NCBI RefSeq assembly: GCF_037042905.1
Contig: NW_026974141.1
Location: 829,001-893,000 of the forward strand
Length of the DNA stretch: 64,000 nucleotides
Direction: 5' to 3'
DNA from: Lytechinus pictus
Taxonomy: Eukaryota; Echinodermata; Echinoidea; Temnopleuroida; Toxopneustidae
In this document: piece after piece, positions 23,995-33,536 of the stretch
How positions within the stretch are numbered: the first letter of the stretch is position 1
Layout of the letters: each line of letters opens with the position of its first letter
Program-made: the position numbers and the translations under genes
The notes under the pieces: model-generated
Databases searched by the model: none
What the model saw: the letters and a program-made list of their open reading frames with translations, nothing else
What the model was told of the DNA's origin: nothing

Positions 23995-24782
23995 ATATCA
24001 ACAGGACATTTTAAATAGACTAATAGAGTCGAAGGAGAATGATGGGGCTACTTTGACAATCAACGTAAATAGTAAAGGGTGTAGGCTTCAATGTACCAGG
24101 ACGTCTTTGTCTTTTTTTTCGAAAGGAAATGAGAGCGATAATGTCGAATAAAAATTATATAACTCTTAATATTGAGAAAAGGGTGGGGAGTACCTTCGAG
24201 AGGCTCTCAATGGGGTTAGGCGTTAGTTACCAGAACGTCATTGCATGTAACATCCATAGCAATGTTTTATTTTTCTCCATAAATTGACAGAATAATGTTA
24301 CATTGATAATAATAATATAAATACAAAGTAGGAACTAAGCATAAACATGAAAAGTGCAGAGTTCCTTAAATAACATCGTATGTAAGTAACCCGTTTGACT
24401 AAAACATGGCTCAAAATAAGCATTCACAGAAACCTTTTCTGTCTTTCTCTAATTTGTCCAAGAGCAGAAGAGGTTTCATAAATGTAAAATTTGTTTTGCT
24501 AAATGTGGCATCGCAGCGTTTAGGAAACCCTTAACATTTCAGACTGTGAACTCTTAACTGTGGGACCAACGTTTATAAATATAATCCCCATGTATAATGT
24601 TAGAAGAGAATCAATTTAGTCGATACAAGCAATTAAATAATACACAGTCTTGAACTATTAGGCCAAGAGCATTAGACCAAAATAGGCTTAAGAAAGGAAA
24701 TTTCTGGTAACAAGCTGATTTTTTCAGGATAGGTCCAGGAATATGTCTAGAATAACATATTAAAAGTCCCCATGTATCCTCC

Positions 24783-25385
24783 GTGGGGGTTTTCCGTAAT
24801 CCAAGATGGCGTCCAAAATGGCCGCTGATTCTTGAATTTCTTATAAATTTGCAATTAGATAACCCAAAACCAAAATTTAAATGGTTAGATATATGTTTTG
24901 AGACAAAAGGAACTCAATAAATACAAAGTAAAAGATTTTGGAACGTAAAACTGTAAATTAAACCGTATTACCCCTTCCTAAAATTCAAAATGGCGTCCAA
25001 AATGGCCGCCGATTCTTCAATTTCTTATAACTTTGCAATGAGATAACCCAAAACCAAAATTTAAATGTCTAGATATTTGTTTTGAGATACAAGGAATACA
25101 ATGAAATGCTTATTCAAAGATTTTGAAACACACAAATACCAATAAAATAATTTAGGCTATTTCTGAAATCCAAAATGGCAAAAAAATTGCGGCCGATTCA
25201 TGCATTTCTGATGACTTTGCAATCAGATAACGCCAAACCAACATTTAAATGTCTAGATAAATGTTTTGAGACATAAAGAATTATATCAAATACATAGTAA
25301 AATATTTTGGACCAAACAAATGACAATAAAACTGCTTTAGCCCTTCCCGAAATTCAAAATGACGTCCAAAATGGCCATCATTTCC
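24783..25385. repeat. Tandem repeat, ~180-bp unit, 3-4 copies
   Basis: Each unit contains 'caaaatggcgtccaaaatgg', 'gccgattctt', 'aactttgcaat.agataa', 'ccaaaaccaaaatttaaatg', 'agata..tgttttgagac'. Units begin near 24800, 24985, 25170 and 25355. Copies differ at many positions, so the array is old. No coding function is apparent. Confidence 0.75.
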
Positions 25386-25599
25386 AATTTTATCTCATAT
25401 AGTAATTGTAAATATACTTGTTTGACTATAATTAAATTAGTGTGTTGACTAGACTAGAGACATAGAGAAATATACCTATATATACCAGTAATGAATTAAT
25501 GTGTGATATCAACAAAAACAATCTGATACATTTGAAAGTCTGTCTTTTTGTCCTTAATCACTTATAATCTTATGGGAGAAAATTGTGTTATCAGCTCTG

Positions 25600-25726
25600 T
25601 GGATGAACAGAAATGGTGACACTTTGTACACAGGGTCCATTTTCTCTACCTCAAGCACATGAGATGGAAATTTGGTGCTAGTCTTCCTTCTCTTAACTAC
25701 AGGATGCAGTTTATATCTACTATAAG
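25600..25726 (+). other. Possible 5' untranslated exon for the 26635 gene
   Basis: A strong donor (TATAAG|GTAAGT) lies at 25727, and a matching acceptor (tttcattacag) ends at 26631, four bases before the ATG at 26635. This suggests a spliced leader exon ending at 25726. An internal acceptor-like 'aactacag' at 25695-25702 could shorten it. Inference from splice signals only. Confidence 0.3.
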
Positions 25727-26634
25727 GTAAGTTTCATTTCTATTTTCATTTGATTTGATTTGATTTAATGTTTTCTTCTGAATTTATACAATTCGAATGA
25801 GACATTATGTATTGATTAAATACATGTTTTTTTTTTTCATGAATCATAGAGAAATAAAATGGATTTAAAGAATATCATTTTTAAATGGAACATCAAATCA
25901 TCACTTAGGGAGCACAACTCTCATTTTGGTACCCGCACTTCATGCTTGTCTTTAATATTAAACAATCCAAGTGCAAAAAATGTCACATAAGAGTAAATTT
26001 ACATGGACATGATGTAGTAGCATATTGTTTCACCTGCAAACATTGTGATGATCAATTTATTTCATTCATGCAACACATTCAGGCTCCCCACATGTTTTGA
26101 CAGCTCTTCGATTTATGTTCATGGTTTATATAAAAGTATGGCGGTACAGTAAAATACTAAATCATGTGATGTATGCCTTTCTCTTCCTTCATTTTATACA
26201 TATATACACTATCCTTTCTTATTATGAAATGGGCCAAAAGCGTATAATCTTGGGCATTGAAACCAGCATTTCAATTACTGAATAAAGGTTATCTTAAAAG
26301 TTACTATTTATTTTGATAACTGGTTCCTTGGAAATCATAACGGGTATATATAAGCTACAAACCCAGTTCGAATATTTTCAAAACAAATTATATCCTTTCT
26401 GACGGACAGGAGATATTATATTCAAAGCATCAAAAAATAAAAGGCGATTGGAAGAGACTTCTTAACACCTTTTGACTGCAACAGAAGGTGACAAGTAAGG
26501 GCAATTAATTTTGTTTACGTTACTAACCCTATATTCCAAAGCAACTATGTGATTATTAAATTATTATTTCCTATTTCCCGAACAATATTTCACGAACAAT
26601 TAAATCCACTGCTCATTTATTTTCATTACAGATA

Positions 26635-27654
26635 ATGGATTCGCTTTGCATTATATGTAAAGAGACATCAGCTGATACAGTAGCAGTGGGGGAGAAGGGA
26701 AGAAGGACACTTGTGGCATCAAGTTTAGAACGCGGTGATGGCTTTCATGAGTTATTTGAGAATACAACACCTATTTGGATCCATGCTATTTCTCGCAAGA
26801 TTTACACAAGGAAATCTTCCATAGTTTCTACAAAGAGAAAATCTTCATGTCTTGAAGAAGATGAAGATGTAACTCAACTTCGATCAAGTACTTCCAAAAC
26901 ATTTGACATAAAACGTGATTGTATGTTTTGTTCGGAGCCAATCACTCGGGACAGTAGACATCCTTTCCGCAGAAAATATTCAATAAGTAGTGTTGAGACC
27001 CTAGAGTTCCAGGAAACAGTACTGAACCATGCAAAGGAGCGAGGTGACAAGTGGGGTAATGATGTCTCTGATCGTGTACAACATGCGTATGATCTGATTG
27101 CAGCTGAAGCCAAGTATCATCGAGCATGTGCCCAATCTTTTCTCCACAAAAAGAATGAGGGAATATCAACTGAAACCATCCGAGAGAAAGCATTTCAGAA
27201 ACTATGTAAGTTTCTAGATGATAGTGATGAATGCCAATACTCACTCCAAGAGCTTTCAGAATACATGGCCACATTTTTGGAAGGAAGTGTGGGTTACTCA
27301 ATGAAGCATCTTAAGAACAAGCTCAAGGTACACTATGGTGATGATTTAGTCCTAACAAGCATCAAAGGAAAGTCCACTATTGTGAGTTTTCGTGACTCGG
27401 CACACAAAATTCTTCATGAAAAGTGGAACAGTGATAGAGTGTCAAACGCTGAGAGCCAAAGTGATCGTATGATAGATATGGCTGCTTCAATCATCCTCAA
27501 TTATATCAGGCTGATCAGGTCTTCACCGAAAAATTTAGAGGGGGATCGTCCCCCCCCCACCTCAAATTTAGGGGGGGGGGGACACGTCCCCCCCTGCCCC
27601 CCCCCCCGCTTCCGCCGCCTATGGGTGTACACTCGTGAAGACTACTCAACATAA
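26635..27654 (+). CDS. N-terminal segment of the broken nuclease-type gene
   Basis: Open for 339 codons. The first ~290 belong to the gene; the last ~45 translate the inserted G/C repeat ('PPPTSNLGGGG'). The TAA at 27652 is in frame with coding sequence that resumes directly after it ('DESENGETLVPRSLKRF'), so this stop is a simple disruption. The zinc-type pairs CIIC, CMFC and HRAC are the only recognisable motifs. Confidence 0.6.
   Translation: MDSLCIICKETSADTVAVGEKGRRTLVASSLERGDGFHELFENTTPIWIHAISRKIYTRKSSIVSTKRKSSCLEEDEDVTQLRSSTSKTFDIKRDCMFCSEPITRDSRHPFRRKYSISSVETLEFQETVLNHAKERGDKWGNDVSDRVQHAYDLIAAEAKYHRACAQSFLHKKNEGISTETIREKAFQKLCKFLDDSDECQYSLQELSEYMATFLEGSVGYSMKHLKNKLKVHYGDDLVLTSIKGKSTIVSFRDSAHKILHEKWNSDRVSNAESQSDRMIDMAASIILNYIRLIRSSPKNLEGDRPPPTSNLGGGGHVPPCPPPRFRRLWVYTREDYST
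27513..27623. mobile_element. G/C-tract repeat inserted in coding sequence
   Basis: Contains paired G- and C-runs ('aaatttaggggg', 'gacacgtcccccc', 'cgcttccgccgcctatg') and replaces what should be unbroken protein sequence. Edges are approximate. It is similar in composition to, but not the same family as, the elements at 49394 and 60548. Confidence 0.55.
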
Positions 27655-28420
27655 GATGAATCTGAAAATGGAGAAACATTAGTTCCAAGGTCCCTAAAAC
27701 GTTTCATGCATAATGTAGTGGACAGCAAAGGCAAAAATCACAAGGTTACACAGAGGAAATGCACCACAATTACACATGCCATCATCTCTGCTAGCAGACC
27801 AAGGTCATTTTTGTCACCAATATTATTGGGAATAGCGGTGTATATACACCGAAAGTATGGCTCACGTGAACTGGTAGACATCTTGAGCAGTATGAGCTTT
27901 GCGGAAGACTACAGAGAAGTACATCGGTTTGAACAAGCCCTCCTGTTAAATGATGAACCATCCTATCACCTGGGCGCCTTTACCCATTTTTTTTTTGACA
28001 ATGCTGACTTCAACGTTGCAACAGTTACTGGCCGCAACACTTTCCACAACATGGGAGGAATCGTGTATGTTACTCCACCTGGGAATGTGGATCCCTCATC
28101 CATTAAACGTACCGTGACATTGCAATCGGCTGACAAGGTTGGAGCATTTGGACACATTCCGATAAAGACATACAGCAAACCTGCTCTCCCTGGCTTACGG
28201 TCTGTTGTAATAGATCCACTCAAGAAATCTGACCAGCAGTGCCTGTCTCTCCAAACCGCAGACGCCTTAGACTCCCTTTGGGTTGCAGGGTATGTTATGG
28301 AGATAGACATGTGTCCTTCACGGAGTGGCTTCATGAAGGTGGCCATGCAGAGTGATCAGTACCAGATGACAAGAATTGAAACACTACCCTTCATTAATTT
28401 GGACCCCTCAAATCCAAGAG

Positions 28421-28618
28421 GCGCGATAGCTCAGTCGGTAGAGCGGGGCACTCGTATTCCGGTGACCCGGGTTCGATTCCCACTTGGTGCGCTAGTGCCC
28501 TTTGGTAAAGCATTAATCCTCAGTACCAGGTCCTTCGGAGGGGACCTTAAGCCGTCGGTCCTCTGGTTGCTTGCTTACAAGCATTCATGCTTTCTTAGCA
28601 ATCAGGTAAAAAAAAAAT
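28421..28618 (+). mobile_element. tRNA-derived SINE in coding sequence
   Basis: The tRNA-like head, 28421-28492, has A box 'tagctcagtcggtagagc' and B box 'gggttcgattccc'. The body includes 'ccttaagccgtcggtcctct' and 'ggttgcttgctta'. It ends in an A-run at about 28608-28617. The acceptor-stem strands pair only in part (GCGC with GCGC), so it is not a working tRNA gene. It interrupts the reading frame of the nuclease-type gene after 'NLDPSNP'. Confidence 0.8.
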
Positions 28619-28984
28619 CACCACCAATGAGTAAGTACCATCTACACGGCATTATGCTTTGCACGGTCACAATGTGAAAACCATGACTTGAGAATATGTG
28701 CAGTAACATTTGATCAGCCGTTGTACATCAAGGCAGCAGAAATTGTAGCTTCTTCGCAAAATCTTGACAAAGTGATTGTTCGTCTTGGTGTATTTCACCT
28801 CAACCTTGTCATATCTCGGCAGCATAGGGCATATCATGGATGGAAGTGGGCTAACAGAGTTGTGGCCATGCATTTTCCCGTTCGCTCCGTGCTCATATTC
28901 TCACTGCAGCAGCCCTCGTTGGCGTGTTAATGAGTACACCTGGCACCTTAGAGAGCCTAGACAAGGATCACCTAGCAAATCTTT

Positions 28985-30220
28985 ATGGTGAACCAGGACA
29001 AGAAGGCAACAGATGTAGCCGAGGATGATTGTATTCTCCAGTTAAGTAATATCATTTCGCAAGTTCTTAACAAGGCAGCAGAAGAAACTAGGACAGGAAA
29101 GCTTTGGGTGCAGTATATGCGACAGGTGGTTCTTCTGCAACGTTTCATTCGAGCTGAAAGGACAGGGGACTGGGAGCTCCATCTAACATGTGTGAGGGAA
29201 ATGATACCACATTTCCACGCATCAGGACATCTTCCCTATGCCAAATCTGCCAGGTTATATTTGCAACAGATGGAAGCCCTACAGCAAACCATGCCAAGAA
29301 CTGAATACAAGCAATTCACAGAAAAGGGTTATTTCACCATCCGACGTACAGATTCATTCTGGGGTGGAAATGTCTCTGACCAGACCATTGAACAGTTCCT
29401 GATGCGGCAGCTGAAAACATCTGGAGGAATGACTCATGGACGTGGGATCACAGACAGTACACCAGCAAAACGGGTTCATGCACTTCCTCGCTGTGTTCCT
29501 ATTTGTGATGAACTTGAACAGTTCACTGGAGTGCACACTGGTACATCGGAGCAACACAAAGACATACGGCAAAGTACCAGGTCAAGGGACAATAAAGATC
29601 GATGCATCTTTGTTGGATGGCTACAAGCGCATCCACCATTCGCTGGATATGAATCCGAAAGCTTGGTCTCCTTGTCCACTGGCATTGTCGCTGACTCATC
29701 TGTCAATTGCGATAAAGCTGTAGAAATTGGCCTAGTAGCAGCATCCAAAATGAATGGTGGAAACTTTGCAGATATCAAGCTGCATCGTAATGATAGGGTA
29801 AAGACCATTGGTTCCAAGAGTAAGAAAGTGAAAATCAGGGGCCAAAGCACAGAGGTCAACCCAACGCTACTATTCAATAGAATCACCTATGTCCTGAATA
29901 ACAGTGCGGTAATGGAGACGTTCTTTGCCTATGAACTTTCTCCCCAGCCACCTTCCCTTTTCAAAGGTGGGGTGATGCGGAAGCCAACAAAAAGTTTTCT
30001 GGGTCTCCTGCTGAAGTCGTTCACCAAACAATCCAACCTGCCAGAAAATAGGCTCTTCGTTTTAGATGGTGGACACCTCCTCCAGTCAGTTGTTTGGCCA
30101 CAACCTTCTACCTATGTTGATGTTGTTCAGTCATATATTGGCAAAAAGAAGCTGCTGAAAACTGCTTATCTAATAAAAGAGAGCCAATGGAGTAAATTAG
30201 AAAGTCAAAAAGGGGCCTAA
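28985..30220 (+). CDS. Central segment of the broken nuclease-type gene
   Basis: Open for 411 codons in a frame that continues beyond the stop at 30218 into the nuclease motifs. Coding sequence in fact begins before the first ATG in another frame ('ALVGVLMSTPGTLESLDKDH'), so the ATG at 28985 is not a true start. It contains 'FWGGNVSDQTIEQFLMRQLK' and 'RLFVLDGGHLLQSVVWP'. No catalytic motif was recognised in this part. Confidence 0.6.
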   Translation: MVNQDKKATDVAEDDCILQLSNIISQVLNKAAEETRTGKLWVQYMRQVVLLQRFIRAERTGDWELHLTCVREMIPHFHASGHLPYAKSARLYLQQMEALQQTMPRTEYKQFTEKGYFTIRRTDSFWGGNVSDQTIEQFLMRQLKTSGGMTHGRGITDSTPAKRVHALPRCVPICDELEQFTGVHTGTSEQHKDIRQSTRSRDNKDRCIFVGWLQAHPPFAGYESESLVSLSTGIVADSSVNCDKAVEIGLVAASKMNGGNFADIKLHRNDRVKTIGSKSKKVKIRGQSTEVNPTLLFNRITYVLNNSAVMETFFAYELSPQPPSLFKGGVMRKPTKSFLGLLLKSFTKQSNLPENRLFVLDGGHLLQSVVWPQPSTYVDVVQSYIGKKKLLKTAYLIKESQWSKLESQKGA

Positions 30221-30289
30221 GCTTTCGATCCTAGCAGAATCTTCGTCGGAGGCAAAATGACCTTATATATTGCATACATTCTGAAGCAT

Positions 30290-30990
30290 TATGGAGCCAA
30301 TTCGACAGTTATATTCGATGGATATGGAAGTGCAAACTCGACAAAGGTCGCTGAGCAGAGACGAAGAGCCCAGAGGTGTACCTCTGGTGACATCATATTT
30401 GAAGACAATATGCCAATCTCCACAACCTAAACAGCTTTCTTAGCCAACAGCAACAATAAGATGAGACTTATACAAAATCTACGTGACAGAATGCTAATGG
30501 CTGGTATACGCGTCAAGCAGGCAGAGGCAGATGCTGACACCATGATTGTCTCCACAGCACTAGCGGTAGCAGAGTCAGAACAGATGCCTGTTGTTGTAGT
30601 TGGCACGGACACAGATTTACTGGTCATGCTAGTTGCTCGGGCAACTTCTTGCACCGATATGTACATGCTATGCCGTAGTAATCTAGTCACGGTCTTTAGC
30701 ATTCATGAAATTCAGCTTGCAATAGAGATCACTTGATGTTTCTTCACGCTGTAACAGGATGTGACACAGTTTCTGCAATCTATCGCCAAGGCAAGCGTAA
30801 AGCTTTCAATATGGTACACAAGAAGCGGGACTATGACTTGCTGGATACTTTCACAAAGAAGGGAAGCACCCATGACGAGGTAAAACGAGTTGGAGAGGCC
30901 TTCATTCTGAAGCTTTATGGAGCCAGCAGCTTTGAATCTCTTTATGGCTACCGTCATATTGCATACAAGAAGGCTATTGGCCGTAGTTCG
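30290..30990 (+). pseudogene. FEN1/XPG-like 5'-nuclease core
   Basis: The XPG-N-like 'IFDG' motif (Asp codon about 30317) is followed by a basic RRR helix. The I-region-like 'AEADAD' runs 30521-30538, 'GTDTDLL' starts at 30602, and 'TGCDT' starts at 30754. In FEN1/EXO1/XPG these positions supply the metal-binding acidic residues. All the acidic residues are kept here, although the frame is broken between 'TDTD' and 'GCD'. The family assignment rests on motif order and spacing, not on an alignment. Confidence 0.6.
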
Positions 30991-31211
30991 CTGAGTTCAT
31001 CTTTTCAGCTAGAAAGTTTGCCTCCAACTAGTGCTGCAGCAAGGCAACATTCATTCCGCACCTATCTCACAGTACAAGAATGGATGGGAAACTATTTACC
31101 TCCAACAGATTGGGGCTGGGATTTCAAGATGGAAGGCTTACACATGTAGAGACAGACACTGCTGTTGCACCTGATACTCTTCTCAACATGGTAGCATGTG
31201 GGTGCAAACCA

Positions 31212-31789
31212 CCAGCGCATACATTCGTAATTCCGAAGCTTCGTTATTCCGAAGGTTCGGTTATTCCGAAGGTTCGTTATTCCGAAGGTTCGTATTTCCG
31301 AAGGTTCGTAATTCCGAAGGTTCGTTATTCCGAAAACGAAATGAGGTTCATAATTCTGAAGGTTCGTTAGTCCGAAAACGAAGTGAGGTTCGTAATTCCG
31401 AAGGTTCGTTAATCCGAAAAAGAAATGAGGTTCGTAATTCCGAAGGTTCGTTAGTCCGAAAACTAAATGATTAACTAACCTTATTTCGTTTTCGGACTAA
31501 CGAACCTTCGGAACAACGAACCTTATTTCGTTTTCGGATTAACGAACCTTCGGAACATCGAACCTTATTTCGTTTTCGGATTAACGAACCTTCGGAACAT
31601 CGAACCTTATTTCGTTTTCGGATTATCGAACCTTCGGAATAACGCCACAAATGTTCGGATTAACGAACCCTTTTACATTTTCGGATTAACGAACATCGAG
31701 GTATAGGCAATTTGCGTGTTTCGGAATTACGAACCTCCGGAATAAAGAACCTTCGGAATTACGAACCTTCAGAATTACGAAGTGTAACC
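31212..31789. mobile_element. Palindromic TTCCGAAGG element inside the Cys-rich tail coding sequence
   Basis: Tandem 'gttcgtaattccgaag'-type units fill the left half, and their inverse fills the right half, so the whole is a ~580-bp near-palindrome centred near 31480. It is flanked by caaacca (31205-31211 and 31790-31796). Removing it brings the Cys-rich coding sequence back into register ('CGCKP' then 'GCRSMTC'), which supports these borders. The right terminus is 'cgaagtgtaacc'. Predicted 'NSEGSL' proteins are artefacts. Confidence 0.8.
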
Positions 31790-32506
31790 CAAACCAGATG
31801 GTTGCAGAAGCATGACATGTAGCTGCAAGAAACTTGGACTCTTTTGTACCTCGATGTGCAGTAAATGCAGTGGCCTCAATTGCAACAATACAGCACCGAC
31901 AGTAATATTAACCGATGATGATGATGATGTTACACCAACTTCAGCGGACTTAAACACTGAAGAGACAGCATCGACAATGAAGATGATGACTGATGTAACT
32001 GAGAATTATACTATATGCATAGTTTTTGCACCTTTAAGGTAAAGACAATGTGGTCTATCATTTCTTCGCCCCCACCCCATGGGCTATGAATATATTAGGC
32101 TACACAGCGCGTCCCAGATGAAAAAAAAAACCCGTAATTCAGTGAAAGTTTTTGCAGTTAACATCATTAATTTACTTCATGAGATGCATATCAATGAAAA
32201 TTTGTTTGGCTTTCACCATTGTCATTCAGAAAACAAAGTGCATAACTTGAAATTGAACATTATTTTTTTCTTCTTTCATAATGAGACCTTATGCATAACA
32301 AAATTATGATTAGCGCATGGGCGAGAAAAAGTTGAAAACATGCTTAATTTCTATCTATTCGATGGATTGTTAAAAAAATAATGCATTTCTCAGCAAGGCA
32401 GCAGATTATAGGCTAACGGTGTTTGCTGTTTGGGCCGGGGAAGGAAAGTCCTTTGTGGTTTTCTGATTGAATGCTAATATCGTGACGCTATGCCCATGAG
32501 AATTCC

Positions 32507-32938
32507 GCATACATTCGTAATTCCGAAGCTTCGTTATTCCGAAGGTTCGGATATTCCGAAGGTTCGTTATTCCGAAGGTTCGTATTTCCGAAGGTTCGTA
32601 ATTCCGAAGATTCGGTAGTCCGAAAACGAATTGAGGTTCGTAATTCCGAAGGTTCGTTAGTCCGAAAACAAAGTGAGGTTCGAAATTCCGAAGGTTCGTT
32701 AATCCGAAAACGAAATGAGGTTCGTAATTCCGAAGGTTCGTTAGTCCGAAAACGAAATGATTAACAAACCTGATTTCGTTTTCGGACTAACGAACCTTCG
32801 GAACAACGAACCTTATTTCGTTTTCGGATTAATGAACCTTCGGAACAACGAACCTTATTTCGTTTTCGGATTATCGAACCTTCGGAACATCGAACCTTAT
32901 TTCGTTTTCGGACTACCGAATCTTCGGAATTACGAACC
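32507..32938. mobile_element. Second palindromic TTCCGAAGG element
   Basis: Nearly the same as the left part of the element at 31212, starting with the shared 'gcatacattcgtaattccg' (31217 and 32507), but shorter. Centred near 32760. No clear target duplication. Confidence 0.75.
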
Positions 32939-33010
32939 TAGGCCAGGCAGAACCGACCAGGTCAATTCAAGGCAGCGTATAATGAATAAGGCATGAATGC
33001 CAGGTAGCAA

Positions 33011-33503
33011 GTCATTGGATGATTTCAAGTACGGTGTACGGTGTTGAGAGCGCGAAAGGGCTGCTGAACTGAGCTCCAACACCAAGAGTAATATTATTTT
33101 TCATTGAAATGTATTAAAACTCTAATGATTTGCTCTCATCTTAAATGTAAAAGATAATTTTACGGAGATGGTTCGTCGTGTTCGCCCCCTGTTTGTGAGG
33201 CCTACAGTTCATCAACACCAACACCGAACTTTAAATCACGATTCTCCCAATCCCTGGGGGTCGGTGTTGCTGAATGGGGAAATTGCACGTAGATCATCAA
33301 CACCATGCACCATGCAGCCGCAGTGCAGTGTTGGGTTCAACAGATGACAATCAACACCAGCCTTCGATCAACACAAACTGCCGGAAATACACCATATTTT
33401 CCGAGGTCGATCTCAACACCAGCATGATTCAAGTACGGTGTTGTCACAACACCAACACCACATTTGAACACTGTACTTGAAATTATTGAAATCACCCAAT
33501 GAC
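33011..33503. mobile_element. MITE with GTCATTGG ends
   Basis: Ends are 'gtcattggatgatttcaag' and 'gaaatcacccaatgac'. The interior has many 'caacacca' motifs and 'atggttcgtcgtgttcgccc'. It lies just outside the left arm of the foldback element. A shortened relative lies within the right arm at 46795-47022. Confidence 0.65.
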
Positions 33504-33536
33504 TGTTGCCTTGCCCTTGGTATCGCATACTCGTTC

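Larger units (their letters stand above)
26635..32042 (+). pseudogene. Broken multidomain gene: zinc motifs, FEN1/XPG-like nuclease, Cys-rich tail
   Basis: One long plus-strand gene can be followed across several breaks. The N-terminal part (26635-27510) has CxxC at residues 5-8 and a CxxC...HxxC set (96/99, 162/165). The middle part (27654-28420) has no known domain. The part at 28985-30217 is open and includes 'FWGGNVSDQTIEQFLMR'. The 30290-30990 part has XPG/FEN1-like motifs in order: 'VIFDGYGS...RRRAQR', 'EADAD', 'GTDTDLL', 'TGCDTVSAI'. The tail (31180-32042) is Cys-rich ('ACGCK', then 'CSCKKLGLFC') and acidic. Breaks are in-frame stops at 27652, 30218 and about 30428, frameshifts near 28800, 28950, 30720 and 31140, a G/C insertion (~27513-27623), a SINE (28421-28618) and a palindromic element (31212-31789). 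Similar repeated, unnamed proteins occur in many marine invertebrates. A mobile or formerly mobile origin is inference. Confidence 0.7.

Noticed and set aside
28421..28492. Functional tRNA gene
   Set aside because: A and B boxes are good but the acceptor stem does not pair fully, and it is joined to a SINE body ending in an A-run.
31080..31474. NSEGSL-repeat ORFs
   Set aside because: Translation of the TTCCGAAGG palindrome.
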